A stretch of 64,000 nucleotides of DNA from positions 1,240,001 through 1,304,000 of the forward strand of contig NC_085109.1 of the NCBI RefSeq assembly GCF_030269925.1, given 5' to 3'. Below are positions 28,201-35,091 of the stretch, piece by piece. Within the stretch, counting starts at the first letter, position 1. Each line of letters opens with the position of its first letter. Source of the stretch: Bombyx mori (Eukaryota; Arthropoda; Insecta; Lepidoptera; Bombycidae). Both the position numbers and the translations under genes were made by a program. Under the pieces are notes generated by a model, which ran no database searches, was not told where the DNA came from, and saw only the letters and a program-made list of their open reading frames with translations.

Positions 28201-31200
28201 CTTACACTATTTTTAATTCAAATTTAATAAAATTTATTTTCTATTTTTTGTTGGATTTTCTATAAAAGCGCATTTTGTTAGTTTTTAAAATATTATTTAT
28301 TTATCATTTTTTAGTTGTATTTCAATTTTTTCAATTTTTTTTTAACTTTGAATTATCGTCCTTATAATCCTTCGGTCCATAATAATTATACCAAATTTCG
28401 AGTTAATCCGACGTTTTGAAGGGGGTCAAAATCATGTTCAAAGATTCCGTTACAAACAAACATACATACATACATACGTCTGAAGCTAATAAAAGCGTAT
28501 TAAAAAAGCTAATTTGTTGACAGAATGGCTGCACAGCATTACAGCGCGCCGCAGCTGACGGACACGTCGAAGTCGTCACACTGCTCCTCCAGCACGGAGC
28601 TGATCCGAACAAACAAGATCACTTGGTAAGAAGACAATTGCTTCATCTTCTTCTTGCGCTCTCACTATATGTCGCCGACGCAGCATGTCCTCTTTTTCCA
28701 TCCAGGCCTGACATACGTCATCTCTGCACTCACACCCTTCTCTCGCATATCCTTTTTCACAAAATCCAAGTCTTTTTAGGAGGCCCAGTACACAGGACAT
28801 TATTAAAAAGACCGGTATTTTTTTATCTGAAATAGCTCATTTAGCGTCTTGTAAACATATTTAGCAATATGTCAATATTGCGCAGTGTAGTTAGCTAAAC
28901 AACACAGTCTATAGCGATTACTTTAATGTTTTTCTGACAGAATCGCGGACTCATGATTAGGAAAATTAAGCACATTGAGTTTCTCGCCGGATCTTCTCAG
29001 TGGGTCACGATTCCGATCCGGTAGTAGATTCAGCGAAGCACTGCTTTTGATAGGGCCAGTGTTGGCAAAGTCCCAGGCTGGACTCCGTGAGTTTGCTTAT
29101 ACGTCCAGCGATAGCACAACCCCTCGAGGTTACTAGCAATTCTTCTTCTTCTTCTTCTCCATCGCTCCTTCATTACTGAGGATCGTGACTCCGTTTCAGC
29201 TTGTCGACTGCCAGCCTCCATCGGCTCCGGTCAGTTGCCTGGTGCAGTGCAGCGTTAAGTGGTTAAGTGGTCTGCTAGTTTGCTCGGAGATCTGGTCGGA
29301 CCAACGTTTGGGGCTCCGGCCTCTAGGACGTTTTCCTTCTACTTTTCCAGTGACCATCAGACGTTCTAAGTTATCTACACCTCTGCGGGCAACGTGGCCA
29401 AAGTAGCGCATTATGTGTTGCAGACAGGTAGTAGACAGACGTTGAGCGTTCTCCATTTTAAGCTGTTGTAAGACCGAGATGTTCTTGCGGTGGGCTGTCC
29501 ATGGAATCATTAACAGGCGGCTTATTACTAGCAATAGATAGGCATAAAAAAGGTGGAAATCGTAAAGGATAGATAGTCGAAGCTATAGCCCAACAATGAT
29601 TATCATAAAATGTGTGTCCATTTCAGCACGGCAATACAGCAGCGCACGAGGCCGCGTGGAAGGGTTACTCCAGGTGTGTGGGGCTGCTGGCGCGGGCCGG
29701 AGCCGATCTCCTCGCTAGGAACTCGGCCGGCTTCGTGCCGCTGCATCTTGCCTGTCAGAACGGACACAACCAGTCCTGCAGAGAGATTTTGCTCGCTGGC
29801 GCGCCGCCGGACTTACAGAATAATGTACGGTATATTTGTATATTGTTTGTACATTTGATGCGTGTACCACCACCCTGACTATTTCTACCGTGAAGCAGTA
29901 ATGCGTTTTGGTTTGAAGGATGGGGCAGCCGTTGTAACTATACTTGAGACCTTAGAACTTATATCTCAAGGTGGGTGGCGTTGTAGATGTCTATGGGCTC
30001 CAGTAACCACTTAACACCAGGTGGGCTGTGAGCTCGTCTACCCATCTAAACAATAAATAAATGTTATGTTTCTATGTAGGGCCTATATTATATTTTGAAC
30101 TATTCTTGTATGTCTTTTGCCTTATATCTAATAACATTCATTTTGTAAACACCATTTATGTTGGAAGTTATCGTTCTACATACCTGCGTACGGTAAAGTT
30201 AAAATCATAATTTTAATTATTTCATCTGCCATTACTTTTACTGAAGCCTTTATCCTAATCAGGGTATCATTCGTGTTAAAATATAGTTAATTTATAAAAT
30301 TATATCTACTTAAAGAAGTATATAAATTGTAGTTTAGATTTCCCCAATATTTTAACTATTTTGTAAATTGGCAAATAAAGATTAGGATATCAGATGACTT
30401 AAAAAAATAACAACATTACAACAGTATATCGAAGAACATGCCCATTGCAAATATTTTTATTGCATCACATGTTTGTTGAATGTAGAGCTTATTGTGAGCC
30501 CGCGCAGAAAATTGCCATCATCCTAGCCTGTGTCTGTCACGAAGCAGCCATGCGTTCTGGTTCGTAGGCTGGGACAGCCATCAAATTATACAATCAAGGC
30601 TAGGTGCTGTTATACGGTCTATGGGCACAAAATCATGCTCTTTGTATTTTAATTAAATCGAAAAATAACCGCTTCCTTTAACTTTACAGTATGGCGATAC
30701 ATCGTTACACACAGCGGCGCGATACGGCCATGCCGGCGTCACTCGCATCCTCATCTCAGCGCAATGCCGCGTCTCCGAGCAAAACAAGAACGGCGACACG
30801 GCTCTCCACATCGCTGCAGCCATGGGAAGAAGGAAATTAACACGCATACTCCTGGAAGCAGGCTGCGACAAATCCATCAGGAACCACCAAGGGGAAACAG
30901 CAAGAGATATCGCAACCAGGAAAGGACTCGAAGAGATCATCCAAATACTGAACACTCCTGTCGCTAAACAACAAAAGAAAAAACGAGACAAAAGCAAAGA
31001 GAGAACTTTAGATGAACCTGACGACGGAAAGAAGAAAGATAAAGTTAAAGACAAGAAAAAGAAGAACGTACATTTTGAAACGCCCCAAGTTCCCTGGTCC
31101 CCATACGGGTGTCATTACTATCCCGATCCTAAATACTTCCCAAAGCCTAGGTTGAGCTCGCTACCCACCGAACCATTAAGAAAAGGCGAACAGTACTTCC

Positions 31201-33209
31201 TAGACTTAGCTGGAAACATAAAAAAGGGCCCAATAGGTGCAGGCTACACGTGCTATTGTGCTCCATTCTTCAAGCATATGGAGGACAAACTGAACGAAGA
31301 TAAGAAAGACTTAAAGAAACATATAGACAGAGCTCATGAACGATTAGATCAGAAAGTTACCGATCTAGAAATGAAGACTCAAGGACAAATATCTGAACTA
31401 ACTAGATTCGTGGCAGCAGAAAGGGCGTTGTGTAAAGAACGGCACATACACCTGGAACAGTGGCTTACACGTGGGATGATGTTCAGGGCTTCGGAGCGCG
31501 CGAGAAAACCAGACTTTAGTCCTAGATGCTCAATAGACATACCTCCACTGAAAAGAACGAGAAGTCTTGAGTTCTTAGACACTGAAGAACGTACTAGGGT
31601 AAATCAAATTGTCAGGAATTTCAATAAAAATGCTGAACATTATGAGAGCGATCCTAAAGACTTAAACGACAGTAAAACGACGTCTAAAAGCACTGAGGGT
31701 CTGGATAGCAAAAGCTCACAAAGTCCAAGGCGAAGGCATTTCCTGAAGAATTCCAAGAGTACCGACCATTTAGACGCAGGTCCCAGTCGACTATCGCGAC
31801 CTCCTCTACCGTTTCATGTACCTCAAGACCCAAACCGCTTACATAACGTTACAGCAGAGATTCATATTAAAGATAATAAAGTGTCCGTGTCCAAATCACC
31901 TTCACCGATGACGGTTCAAACGAAACCTACATATAATCAAAGATATGTATCTCCTAGTCGTCTGTCAGATCCTAAGTCACACGTTGCTACCGACCCTGAA
32001 GATAGGATACAGCCAGAACCAAATGTATCATGGAAGAGCCAGGTATTGCAAAGAACGGCTGATGACATTCGAAAAAGAGTAGACCTAGAGAAAGAGGTGT
32101 CTGGGGTCGCAACTCGAAACCCCAAGGCGTTAGATATTTCTCAAGACGGTTACGTTAAGCTACGAAAACAAAACTACCACGCTAACGAAGGACCCAGGAA
32201 ATCAGTGCAGGAATTAGTAGCGCAAGTTGAACAGCAGAAAGGAATTGCTCACGAGCAAATGTTAAGAAAACCACCGATTGATAGTCCAGACTTCATAGTA
32301 CAGCCTAGTCCTAGTGGCATTTTGAAAATGCCCCAACAACCTCAGCGACCCGCTCCAGTATTGAAAGAAAAGCCACCGAAGACCAAACGTTTTAGTTTGC
32401 ACAACTTAATTCCATTCCCAACGAGAAAATCCTTCCAAAGCCCACCTCAAGAAAATGGGAACAATTCTGAAAGCAGCGACGAAGAGGACAATCCGATACG
32501 TAGTTCAGTTCAGCCTGGTCCTATGAGAAATACTAACTTACTACAAACACTTCCCATGCCAAACTACGAGACTATGTCTGGAAAGTCACAATCACCGGCA
32601 CCAACACAACCTCCCACTTACGACTTACGTACAATGATACCGAAAGATGCATATTTCCACGAAATACCGAATCGACAACCTTACTTGGACAATGGTCACT
32701 ACACTCAAACGCCATACGACTTTAACCAATCAGGTTTGCCCAACGCGGTCCAAGCTCGAAGCAGGAACCCGCTATACCACAACAACACCGGTGTGTTCGA
32801 TGCCATGATGCAAGACCATATCTACAGGGAAATGGAACGCATTCCACATTGTTACAGCCAACATTTGGACCAGAACACCGAAGTTGAGATCGCTAATCAG
32901 AACGATCTTCGTTATTACGACAATCGTCCAGGAATGTTCCCGAGAAACGTAAGGAAGCCAGCTCCAGACCACAGTTTGTTGCACAGTCGACTGCAATCGT
33001 TGGCCATAAACACACATTTGACGGAAACCCAAAGCCAGACCGACCGGGAATCGCACAATGATTCCGGTTACAGTACAAAGGTGTACGGCAGCTCACAAGG
33101 CCCTTCTCCGAGTTTATCTGGGCACGTGGACGATAATTTATCTGGTCAACGTGTAAATGTAGGTAGCGGGAAATCTGTCGCACATATGGGTGCATCGAGC
33201 TTAGTGTAA
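1163..33209 (+). CDS. ANKRD6: Diego/Diversin (ankyrin repeat domain protein 6) orthologue, 4 coding exons
   Basis: Coding exons join(1163..1267, 28524..28625, 29627..29824, 30690..33209), all in phase 0, give 974 residues. The first ~222 residues are consecutive ankyrin repeats with the GDTxLHxAA and ILLxAGxD signatures. A Lys-rich linker follows (about 227-262). A conserved block (about 304-329, ending CYCAPFF) then leads into a coiled coil (about 331-395), and the rest is a Ser/Pro-rich, probably disordered tail. The order ankyrin repeats, basic linker, GxxxxGPIxAGYxCxCxPF block, coiled coil matches vertebrate ANKRD6/Diversin, the relative of Drosophila Diego. Family knowledge: cytoplasmic scaffold of the Frizzled/Dishevelled planar cell polarity core that also restrains canonical Wnt signalling. 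An in-frame TGA at 1154-1156 fixes the first ATG. An acceptor-like site (pyrimidine tract, then CAG ending 1145) implies a 5'UTR exon upstream of the window. Confidence 0.92.
1268..1958 (+). other. 5' part of ANKRD6 intron 1
   Basis: AT-rich intron sequence; no element recognised. Confidence 0.5.
1959..2352 (+). mobile_element. S1 SINE copy with unusual 5' part
   Basis: 2119-2352 is a near-consensus S1 body (CTGGTGGTAGGACCTCTTG to CATCTAAGCAGTAAAAG). 1959-2010 is a separate ~50-bp stretch nearly identical to 8827-8879 (GTGCGAGTTTTTTAACG then TCTCGATAGCGTAAA), suggesting an alternative head or an older repeat at the junction. Confidence 0.7.
2777..3160 (-). mobile_element. Solo LTR, Ty3/gypsy-like
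   Basis: Minus-strand unit beginning TGTTACGCCGGTAACAG and ending CAGCGCGTAACA, that is TG...CA, 384 bp. It is flanked on both sides by ATAT (2773-2776 and 3161-3164), a 4-bp target duplication typical of gypsy-type integrases. No internal coding region, so a solo LTR left by recombination. A diverged second copy lies at 9146-9502 on the other strand. Confidence 0.75.
3312..3765 (-). mobile_element. GC-rich non-LTR retrotransposon-like fragment ('E')
   Basis: Much more GC-rich than its surroundings. On the minus strand it has a short reading frame (MAGKKKAVVAEHTVEEQPG) near 3755, then a region ending GAGGTTCGGCCCC and an A-rich tail at 3304-3312. The tail portion recurs at 45318-45437. It looks like a 5' end joined to a 3' end of a LINE with the middle deleted. 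Confidence 0.55.
3766..4914. other. AT-rich intron segment
   Basis: No element or gene recognised; an (ATA)n run near 4845. Confidence 0.45.
4915..5134 (+). mobile_element. Helitron, non-autonomous
   Basis: Ends with GAAGCGAAGCGAGGGCG and then GGTCGCTAG|T: a short hairpin followed by CTAG before a T, the expected Helitron 3' end. The internal phrase ACTACGCAACGGATTTTGAT is common in lepidopteran Helitrons. The 5' end is approximate. Confidence 0.6.
5157..5360 (+). mobile_element. LINE reverse-transcriptase C-terminal fragment
   Basis: Reads RLAWYGHVMRREK, then TRTVRRRHGW and, after a stop, TADRREWKRK and ADPT: the conserved C-terminal WYGHVMRR and TADRxxWK motifs of insect LINE RTs. Truncated and mutated. 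Confidence 0.6.
5955..6640 (+). mobile_element. LINE RT C-terminal fragment split by an R element
   Basis: 5955-6148 reads SFFGHIMRSPRR, then a stop, then RAVDRTPARWSDLVTEALGG and VHVTHDR. The frame resumes at 6569 as AQWKNVTCGRDPQ and a stop when the R element and one 13-bp target copy are removed. This is the RT C-terminus seen in many insect LINEs, with one early stop. Confidence 0.7.
6149..6555 (+). mobile_element. R-family SINE-like element with 13-bp target duplication
   Basis: 407 bp from TCTTTTTGGCGGGAACG to an A-rich end. It is flanked by TCACCCATGATCG at 6136-6148 and 6556-6568. The 3' part carries TTTCAT-type short repeats and the phrase GTTACCAGGTCATAAAA. Long variable target duplications and an A-rich end indicate LINE-driven retroposition. 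Other copies at 10733, 14963 and 41325. No ORF. Confidence 0.75.
6641..7081. other. Intron segment without recognised element
   Basis: AT-rich; a short stretch around 6995-7050 (ACGGCCCGCCTGACCG) may be a decayed LINE tail. Confidence 0.4.
7082..7308 (-). mobile_element. S1 SINE
   Basis: T-rich left end (TTTTTTTTATTGCTTAGATG) then the S1 body in reverse, ending near CCTCCAGTAATT. Confidence 0.85.
7440..7795 (-). mobile_element. Bm1-type SINE
   Basis: Reverse-oriented copy starting TTTTTCCCTGCCTATGCTG (its A tail) and containing GCTTCGCAGAATCTACC and the GATCCGGCG core, with GGATCGGGAGGATCC further along. Lacks part of the core hairpin. Confidence 0.8.
7840..8055 (+). mobile_element. Decayed S1 SINE body
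   Basis: 7850-7945 (AACAAATGTTCACGAATGAC) matches the middle module of the full-length S1 at 40655-41097; 7946-8040 is a degraded GGTGGTAGG...CTATTTCTGCCG body. Confidence 0.55.
8057..8195 (+). mobile_element. J-LINE 3' end
   Basis: 5'-truncated copy starting GAGGCTTGTGGAGAG and ending GGGCAATAAAAAAAAA. Confidence 0.85.
8477..8712 (-). mobile_element. S1 SINE
   Basis: Reverse-oriented body from the T-rich end (TTTTTATTGCTTAAATG) to CCAAGAGGTCCTACCATTAG. Confidence 0.85.
8713..9145. other. Intron segment with ~50-bp repeat
   Basis: Holds the 8827-8879 stretch nearly identical to 1959-2010. Otherwise unrecognised. Confidence 0.45.
9146..9502 (+). mobile_element. Decayed solo LTR, second copy
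   Basis: Starts TGTTACGCCGTAACGCC and tracks the 2777-3160 LTR (CGAAGCGAAACAGCGAACGG, then CGAACCCCAGCGCG). The last bases have lost the CA end and no target duplication is visible. Confidence 0.65.
9955..10335 (-). mobile_element. Bm1-type SINE, near full length
   Basis: Starts TTTTTTTTTTCCTACCTAAG (A tail reversed) and runs through the core hairpin (CCCACTGAG / CTCAGTGGG) to the 5' part GGATCGGGAGGATCCG and GGATCGGGAATG. Confidence 0.85.
10433..10597 (+). mobile_element. S1 SINE, 5'-truncated
   Basis: Starts at AATGCGTTTCGGTTTG of the body and ends CCCATTTAAACAATTTAAAA. Confidence 0.8.
10733..11095 (+). mobile_element. R-family element
   Basis: From CTTGGCAGGAACGCGAGG to GTTACCAGGTCATAAAAG; slightly diverged from the 6149 copy. 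Confidence 0.75.
11230..11756. mobile_element. MITE with GGAACGAAGTTCCTT terminal inverted repeats
   Basis: Left end GGAACGAAGTTCCTTCGGC, right end GCCGTAAGGAACTTCGTTCC: inverted repeats of about 19 bp, 527 bp apart. The inside has a tandem TCCACGCACTTTTTTCCACG / GATTTT repeat (11605-11670). A 104-codon open frame here (from 11451) has no protein-like composition. Confidence 0.6.
11757..12571. other. AT-rich intron segment
   Basis: No element recognised. Confidence 0.4.
12572..12768 (+). mobile_element. Bm1-type SINE, 5'-truncated
   Basis: Sense copy: CAGCCCACTGAGTTTCTCGC core to GGCTAGGAAGGAAAAAAAAA. It shows directly that the A-rich end is the 3' end of this family. Confidence 0.85.
12769..14321. 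other. Intron segment without recognised element
   Basis: Mixed composition; no ORF, no clear repeat boundary. Confidence 0.4.
14322..14595 (-). mobile_element. S1 SINE with tandem duplication at its 5' side
   Basis: Reverse S1 body. The phrase CAAGAGGTCCTACCACCAGT occurs twice in tandem (about 14545-14595). Confidence 0.8.
14963..15360 (+). mobile_element. R-family element
   Basis: From CTTTTTGGCGGGAACGCG to GGTCATAAAATCC. ATCTGTTT occurs just outside both ends, a possible target duplication. Confidence 0.75.
15625..15915 (+). repeat. Interspersed repeat 'V', copy 1
   Basis: Matches 39420-39632 in reverse complement (GTCTGTAAAGTC, GTGCATGCAGCCGGTGTTCA). GC-rich middle with CGATCGTGCCTCTCGATCG-like partial palindrome. 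Confidence 0.6.
15975..16305 (-). mobile_element. Bm1-type SINE interrupted by a J-LINE tail
   Basis: 15975-16052 and 16176-16305 are the two parts of one reversed Bm1: GAGCTCACGGG stops and CTCAAACCGGGAATG resumes after the insertion. Confidence 0.8.
16053..16175 (+). mobile_element. J-LINE 3' end nested in Bm1
   Basis: Starts TTAGCGGTAGGCAGCGG and ends CAATATAAAAAAAAAA, cutting the Bm1 copy. Confidence 0.8.
16376..16720 (+). mobile_element. LINE RT C-terminal fragment (RTE-like)
   Basis: Reads MERDMLGVTLIDRVRNEGIR, then RRTKITDIALKASKLKWKSA and GERSVGRPPARWIDDLRR, a familiar RT tail. A frameshift near 16640 leads to GEAYVHQW-like codons just after. Confidence 0.75.
17043..17442 (+). repeat. 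Interspersed repeat 'Q', copy 1
   Basis: Matches 63537-63943 in reverse complement from AGCTATTGCATAGCTTTTA to GGCACTCGG/CACACGTG. CpG-rich centre (AAGCGCGCGGCGTGACGTC). Confidence 0.7.
17443..17665 (-). mobile_element. Old S1 SINE abutting Q
   Basis: Degenerate reverse S1 (TTTTTTTATTACTCTGAGACG, TGGTATTAAGTGATTAATGG). Its tail touches the CACACGTG end of Q. Confidence 0.6.
17705..17840 (+). mobile_element. J-LINE 3' end, diverged
   Basis: AAGGCTTGGCTGTACCCCTC, then ACTTACCATCAGATGGGG and CATCTGCCTACAATAAC. Confidence 0.7.
17841..19997. other. Long AT-rich intron stretch
   Basis: No ORF with protein-like composition and no repeat I can delimit. Confidence 0.4.
19998..20713. mobile_element. 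PIF/Harbinger-like DNA transposon remnant
   Basis: Terminal inverted repeats GCCGAGTTTACATTACGAAA / GCCGAATTTACATTACGAAA flanked by TTA (19995-19997 and 20714-20716), a 3-bp target duplication as in PIF/Harbinger. Around 20270-20365 a plus-strand frame reads SELADEDPESYKNYFRMSEY, the N-terminal signature of Harbinger transposases, then stops. The element is about 716 bp and internally deleted. Confidence 0.7.
20714..21149. other. Intron segment, nothing recognised
   Basis: AT-rich, no clear repeats. Confidence 0.4.
21150..21257 (+). mobile_element. J-LINE 3' end
   Basis: AGGTAAGCAGCGGCTTGACTC to GGGCATCAAAAAAAA. Confidence 0.8.
21803..22007 (-). mobile_element. Helitron, non-autonomous, short
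   Basis: On the minus strand it begins TCTATACTAATATTATAAAG and ends AGCGAGGGCGGGTTGCTAG|T after a small hairpin: the lepidopteran Helitron termini. About 205 bp, with a long internal A run. Confidence 0.7.
22292..22515 (+). mobile_element. S1 SINE
   Basis: TATTGGTGGCAGGAAGACTT to AAGCAATAGATAAATAAA; the tail lacks part of the GGTGGGCTGTGAGC segment. A decayed reverse S1 fragment lies at 22140-22210. Confidence 0.75.
22516..24934. other. Long intron stretch without recognised element
   Basis: AT-rich; no ORF or delimited repeat. Confidence 0.4.
24935..25178 (+). mobile_element. S1 SINE, intact body
   Basis: TACTGGTGGTAGGACCTCTT to CTAAGCAATAAAAAAAAAA. Confidence 0.9.
25228..25477. mobile_element. 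hAT-like MITE
   Basis: 250 bp, left end CAGGGGCTCCTAAACTT and right end ACTTTGGGAAAGGCTG: imperfect inverted repeats of the CAGxGGTTCCCAAA type common in hAT elements. Flanked by GTATAACC / GTATGATC (25220-25227, 25478-25485), an 8-bp target duplication with 6 of 8 matching. Confidence 0.6.
25486..26734. other. Intron stretch
   Basis: Contains the decayed Bm1 copy (25855-25992). Two overlapping opposite-strand 93-codon frames around 26210-26508 have no recognisable content. Confidence 0.4.
25855..25992 (-). mobile_element. Decayed Bm1-type SINE
   Basis: TTTTTTTTCCTACCTACC, GGTGAGCTTACGGGGCTC, AACAAGAGCAGGGCTTTGC. Confidence 0.6.
26735..27895 (+). mobile_element. J-LINE, largest copy: RT C-terminal half with frameshift
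   Basis: The RT domain is visible from KLPSYGIPEGL through GVPQGSVLSPTLFILYINDM (motif 4-like) and the catalytic CYADD. A 1-bp loss near 27035 shifts the frame. The second frame (to 27828) carries LGVDISSDVQFRSHL, YKAQVRPRVEYCSHLWAG and the C-terminal RLWNELPYTVLPERYDMSFF. An A-rich tail ends near 27895. 5'-truncated, inactive. Oriented with ANKRD6 inside intron 1. Confidence 0.9.
27997..28312. repeat. AT-rich foldback (imperfect inverted repeat)
   Basis: Arms of roughly 120 bp pair around a ~75-bp centre: AACTAACAAAATACGCTTCT and TAGTGTAAGAAAAATGAT on the left mirror ATCATTTTTTCTTACACTA and AGCGCATTTTGTTAGTTTT on the right. A MITE without coding capacity, about 210 bp before ANKRD6 exon 2. 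Confidence 0.65.
28524..28625 (+). CDS. ANKRD6: ANKRD6 coding exon 2
   Basis: 34 codons encoding exactly one ankyrin repeat (NGCTALQRAAADGHVEVV, ending NKQDHL). Acceptor ttgacag, donor gtaag, phase 0 at both ends. The exon is an island at the end of a 27-kb repeat-filled intron, about 210 bp downstream of an AT-rich foldback (27997-28312). Confidence 0.93.
28975..29112 (+). mobile_element. Bm1-type SINE fragment in ANKRD6 intron 2
   Basis: CATTGAGTTTCTCGCCGGAT, CTCAGTGGGTCACGATTCCG, then a diverged 3' part. Confidence 0.7.
29130..29540 (-). mobile_element. LINE RT C-terminal fragment in ANKRD6 intron 2
   Basis: On the minus strand reads QHIMRYFGHVARRGVDNLER, then GKVEGKRPRGRSPKRWSDQI, the FGHxxRR...GKRxxGRSPxRWxDQI pattern of LINE RT tails. 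Confidence 0.75.
29627..29824 (+). CDS. ANKRD6: ANKRD6 coding exon 3
   Basis: 66 codons, two ankyrin repeats, beginning HGNTAAHEAAWKG and ending PPDLQNN. Acceptor tttcag, donor gtacgg, phase 0 at both ends. The intron that follows carries an S1 SINE at 29866-30062, starting only about 40 bp past the donor. Confidence 0.93.
29866..30062 (+). mobile_element. S1 SINE in ANKRD6 intron 3
   Basis: 5'-truncated: GTACCACCACCCTGACTATT to CTAAACAATAAATAAA. Confidence 0.85.
30063..30689 (+). other. 3' part of ANKRD6 intron 3
   Basis: AT-rich; a heavily decayed S1 body at about 30482-30600 (GAGCCCGCGCAG, CACGAAGCAGCCATGCG). Confidence 0.45.
30690..33209 (+). CDS. ANKRD6: ANKRD6 last coding exon 4
   Basis: 839 codons plus TAA. 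It opens with the last ankyrin repeats (YGDTSLHTAARYGHAG, then NGDTALHIAAAMG, then GETARDIATRKG). These are followed by the KKKRDKSKER basic linker, the conserved CYCAPFF block, the coiled coil (KKDLKKHIDRAHERLDQKV) and about 580 residues rich in Ser, Pro, Asn and Gln. Acceptor is actttacag. The exon contains no repeats, unlike everything around it. A polyadenylation hexamer lies about 300 bp downstream. Confidence 0.95.
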   Translation, partial: YGDTSLHTAARYGHAGVTRILISAQCRVSEQNKNGDTALHIAAAMGRRKLTRILLEAGCDKSIRNHQGETARDIATRKGLEEIIQILNTPVAKQQKKKRDKSKERTLDEPDDGKKKDKVKDKKKKNVHFETPQVPWSPYGCHYYPDPKYFPKPRLSSLPTEPLRKGEQYFLDLAGNIKKGPIGAGYTCYCAPFFKHMEDKLNEDKKDLKKHIDRAHERLDQKVTDLEMKTQGQISELTRFVAAERALCKERHIHLEQWLTRGMMFRASERARKPDFSPRCSIDIPPLKRTRSLEFLDTEERTRVNQIVRNFNKNAEHYESDPKDLNDSKTTSKSTEGLDSKSSQSPRRRHFLKNSKSTDHLDAGPSRLSRPPLPFHVPQDPNRLHNVTAEIHIKDNKVSVSKSPSPMTVQTKPTYNQRYVSPSRLSDPKSHVATDPEDRIQPEPNVSWKSQVLQRTADDIRKRVDLEKEVSGVATRNPKALDISQDGYVKLRKQNYHANEGPRKSVQELVAQVEQQKGIAHEQMLRKPPIDSPDFIVQPSPSGILKMPQQPQRPAPVLKEKPPKTKRFSLHNLIPFPTRKSFQSPPQENGNNSESSDEEDNPIRSSVQPGPMRNTNLLQTLPMPNYETMSGKSQSPAPTQPPTYDLRTMIPKDAYFHEIPNRQPYLDNGHYTQTPYDFNQSGLPNAVQARSRNPLYHNNTGVFDAMMQDHIYREMERIPHCYSQHLDQNTEVEIANQNDLRYYDNRPGMFPRNVRKPAPDHSLLHSRLQSLAINTHLTETQSQTDRESHNDSGYSTKVYGSSQGPSPSLSGHVDDNLSGQRVNVGSGKSVAHMGASSLV

Positions 33210-33507
33210 CATCCCGATCTTGCCTTCCAGGTGATTGTTAATTACACTAAACGATTGAGAGCAGTCACTTATTAGTAGAGTCTCGAAGTACACAATAGGA
33301 TAAAATATACTACATATTTTAGTTTTCACAAAGCACAGAGAATACTTTCTAGATATTTTAGTTCTAATGTCTTAAGATTTGTGTTTATTATTATAATTGG
33401 ATTTCGACCATTATCGACATATGATAATAATTATTGACAATATTCATTTGATGTAATACATTTCCTTTTTTTTGTTATTAACACTTAAAAAAACTGGTTG
33501 TTTCGAA

Positions 33508-33513
33508 AATAAA
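33508..33513 (+). terminator. Candidate polyadenylation signal of ANKRD6
   Basis: AATAAA in an AT-rich stretch about 300 bp after the ANKRD6 stop codon. It is the first clear hexamer downstream. The cleavage site cannot be placed by eye. Confidence 0.4.
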
Positions 33514-34106
33514 TTTAATAATACATACTAATTGCTCGTCAATAGCTATTATATAAAAACAAAAATAGATTTGCATTTGTGCAAAAAATACGGTCTTTAA
33601 GTTTAGTAAGCAAAAAAGGCGCAAAATGTTAACTCAGTACAAACCAGATAACACGCGGCATTCGCTATCTTGGTCGAGTGTCCTCTGGTATTCAAAGAGA
33701 GTTCATTGACCCAATCTTTTTTTCACTTGATATTGATGGTTGAAAAACGGAAATAATAAAACAATGTGTATCTATAGTTTTGTTTAGCAAGCTAATGATG
33801 TTGTTCTCATGTTAGTATCGCTTTGATGCGAATTCATGGCCTAGAAGATGCTTAGTGGATTAGACATCACAGTGTGAATATCCACTTTGGATCATGGTAT
33901 TTTTTTTATTTTATTTTTTCTGCCTAAGCTCCATCAGCTTCAATTTCAATTTAGAAATTTGGCGGGTTTAATTTTTGTTACACGAAATTATTCCTTTATT
34001 GTGTACGACGTTCGTTATATAGAAAAATCGGTAATCGATTCGAATACAATACTAGATACCTAGTACATCGGACTTCACTCTTATCCCTAATGGTATCGTT
34101 TGACTT
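33514..34106. other. ANKRD6 downstream sequence
   Basis: AT-rich, nothing recognised. Confidence 0.4.
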
Positions 34107-34305
34107 TTTTTTCCTACCTATAGCCTTGAGAGGCTATATATCAGCTTCGCCCTAACGTGTAGGTGAGCTCACGGGGCTCAAACCGGAGTGGCGCTAACGC
34201 TGGCCCTAGTAAGAGCAGTGCTTCGCAGAATCTACCACCGGATCGGAAACGCAACCCACTGAGAAGATCCGGCGAGAAACTCAGTGGGCTGTGTCCATGG
34301 GTTAG
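34107..34305 (-). mobile_element. Bm1-type SINE, 5'-truncated
   Basis: TTTTTTTTCCTACCTATAGCC to the CCCACTGAG/CTCAGTGGG core and GGCTGTGTCCATGGG. Confidence 0.85.
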
Positions 34306-35091
34306 TTTGACTAATAACCTCGCTTCGTCGTATTTTATTAACAGACGCTAAGAGCACATCAATCAATTACTATACGTAAATAGTAAACGTTCTAAGTACA
34401 AATTTAGATATACACAGATGCCATCACAAAATATTTTTAAGCTTATATTGTTATAATTAAAGTAAGTTATAATAACTTAGGTTTGTATTTTTTTTTTTGG
34501 ATTAAAATGCCATTCTATGAACATCAGCCGTATTCTGTTCGTGTTATCTGAACTTTTTTTGTAATAAAATATTTTAATTGTCATGTAGTAAAACGTAATT
34601 CGTCAATGCCGATCCAATTATTTAAATAATTGTAACATTTTCTAATCATTTCAATTCATTGATGCTCAAGAGGACTTGACATTAATAAATACGTGACATC
34701 TGACATTTACATACATCATTATTCAATTTCTACGTATCGAAACCATGAACTACAAATCATATGAATAAATATCTAATTTGTCTAAGTCCAAGATATTCTT
34801 TCGTAAGGCTTTACTTGCTTTGTGACCCTGTTAATGTTTCATGTCAACGGCTACTATAATACCCCATATTTTTTCTATTTTTCTTTAAATATTCAAGTCC
34901 CTGTGTAAATATAGAGATTTCGATGCATCTAGTTTTACTTGGTATTTTTGTCTTAATTATTTTAGTGTGCCCAATAGTAAAAATAGACTCGGGCAAAAAG
35001 TTACTTAAACTATTTAGTTTTATCAACATTATTGTGGTAATTGCCGTAGGTTTTGGAAATTACAAGATGGATTGTCGAATCGTTGTAGTTT
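34306..35091. other. Intergenic AT-rich stretch
   Basis: No gene or repeat recognised. Confidence 0.4.

Noticed and set aside
30653..31054. 133-codon minus-strand frame, hydrophobic
   Set aside because: Shadow of ANKRD6 exon 4; the plus strand encodes ankyrin repeats in phase with earlier exons.
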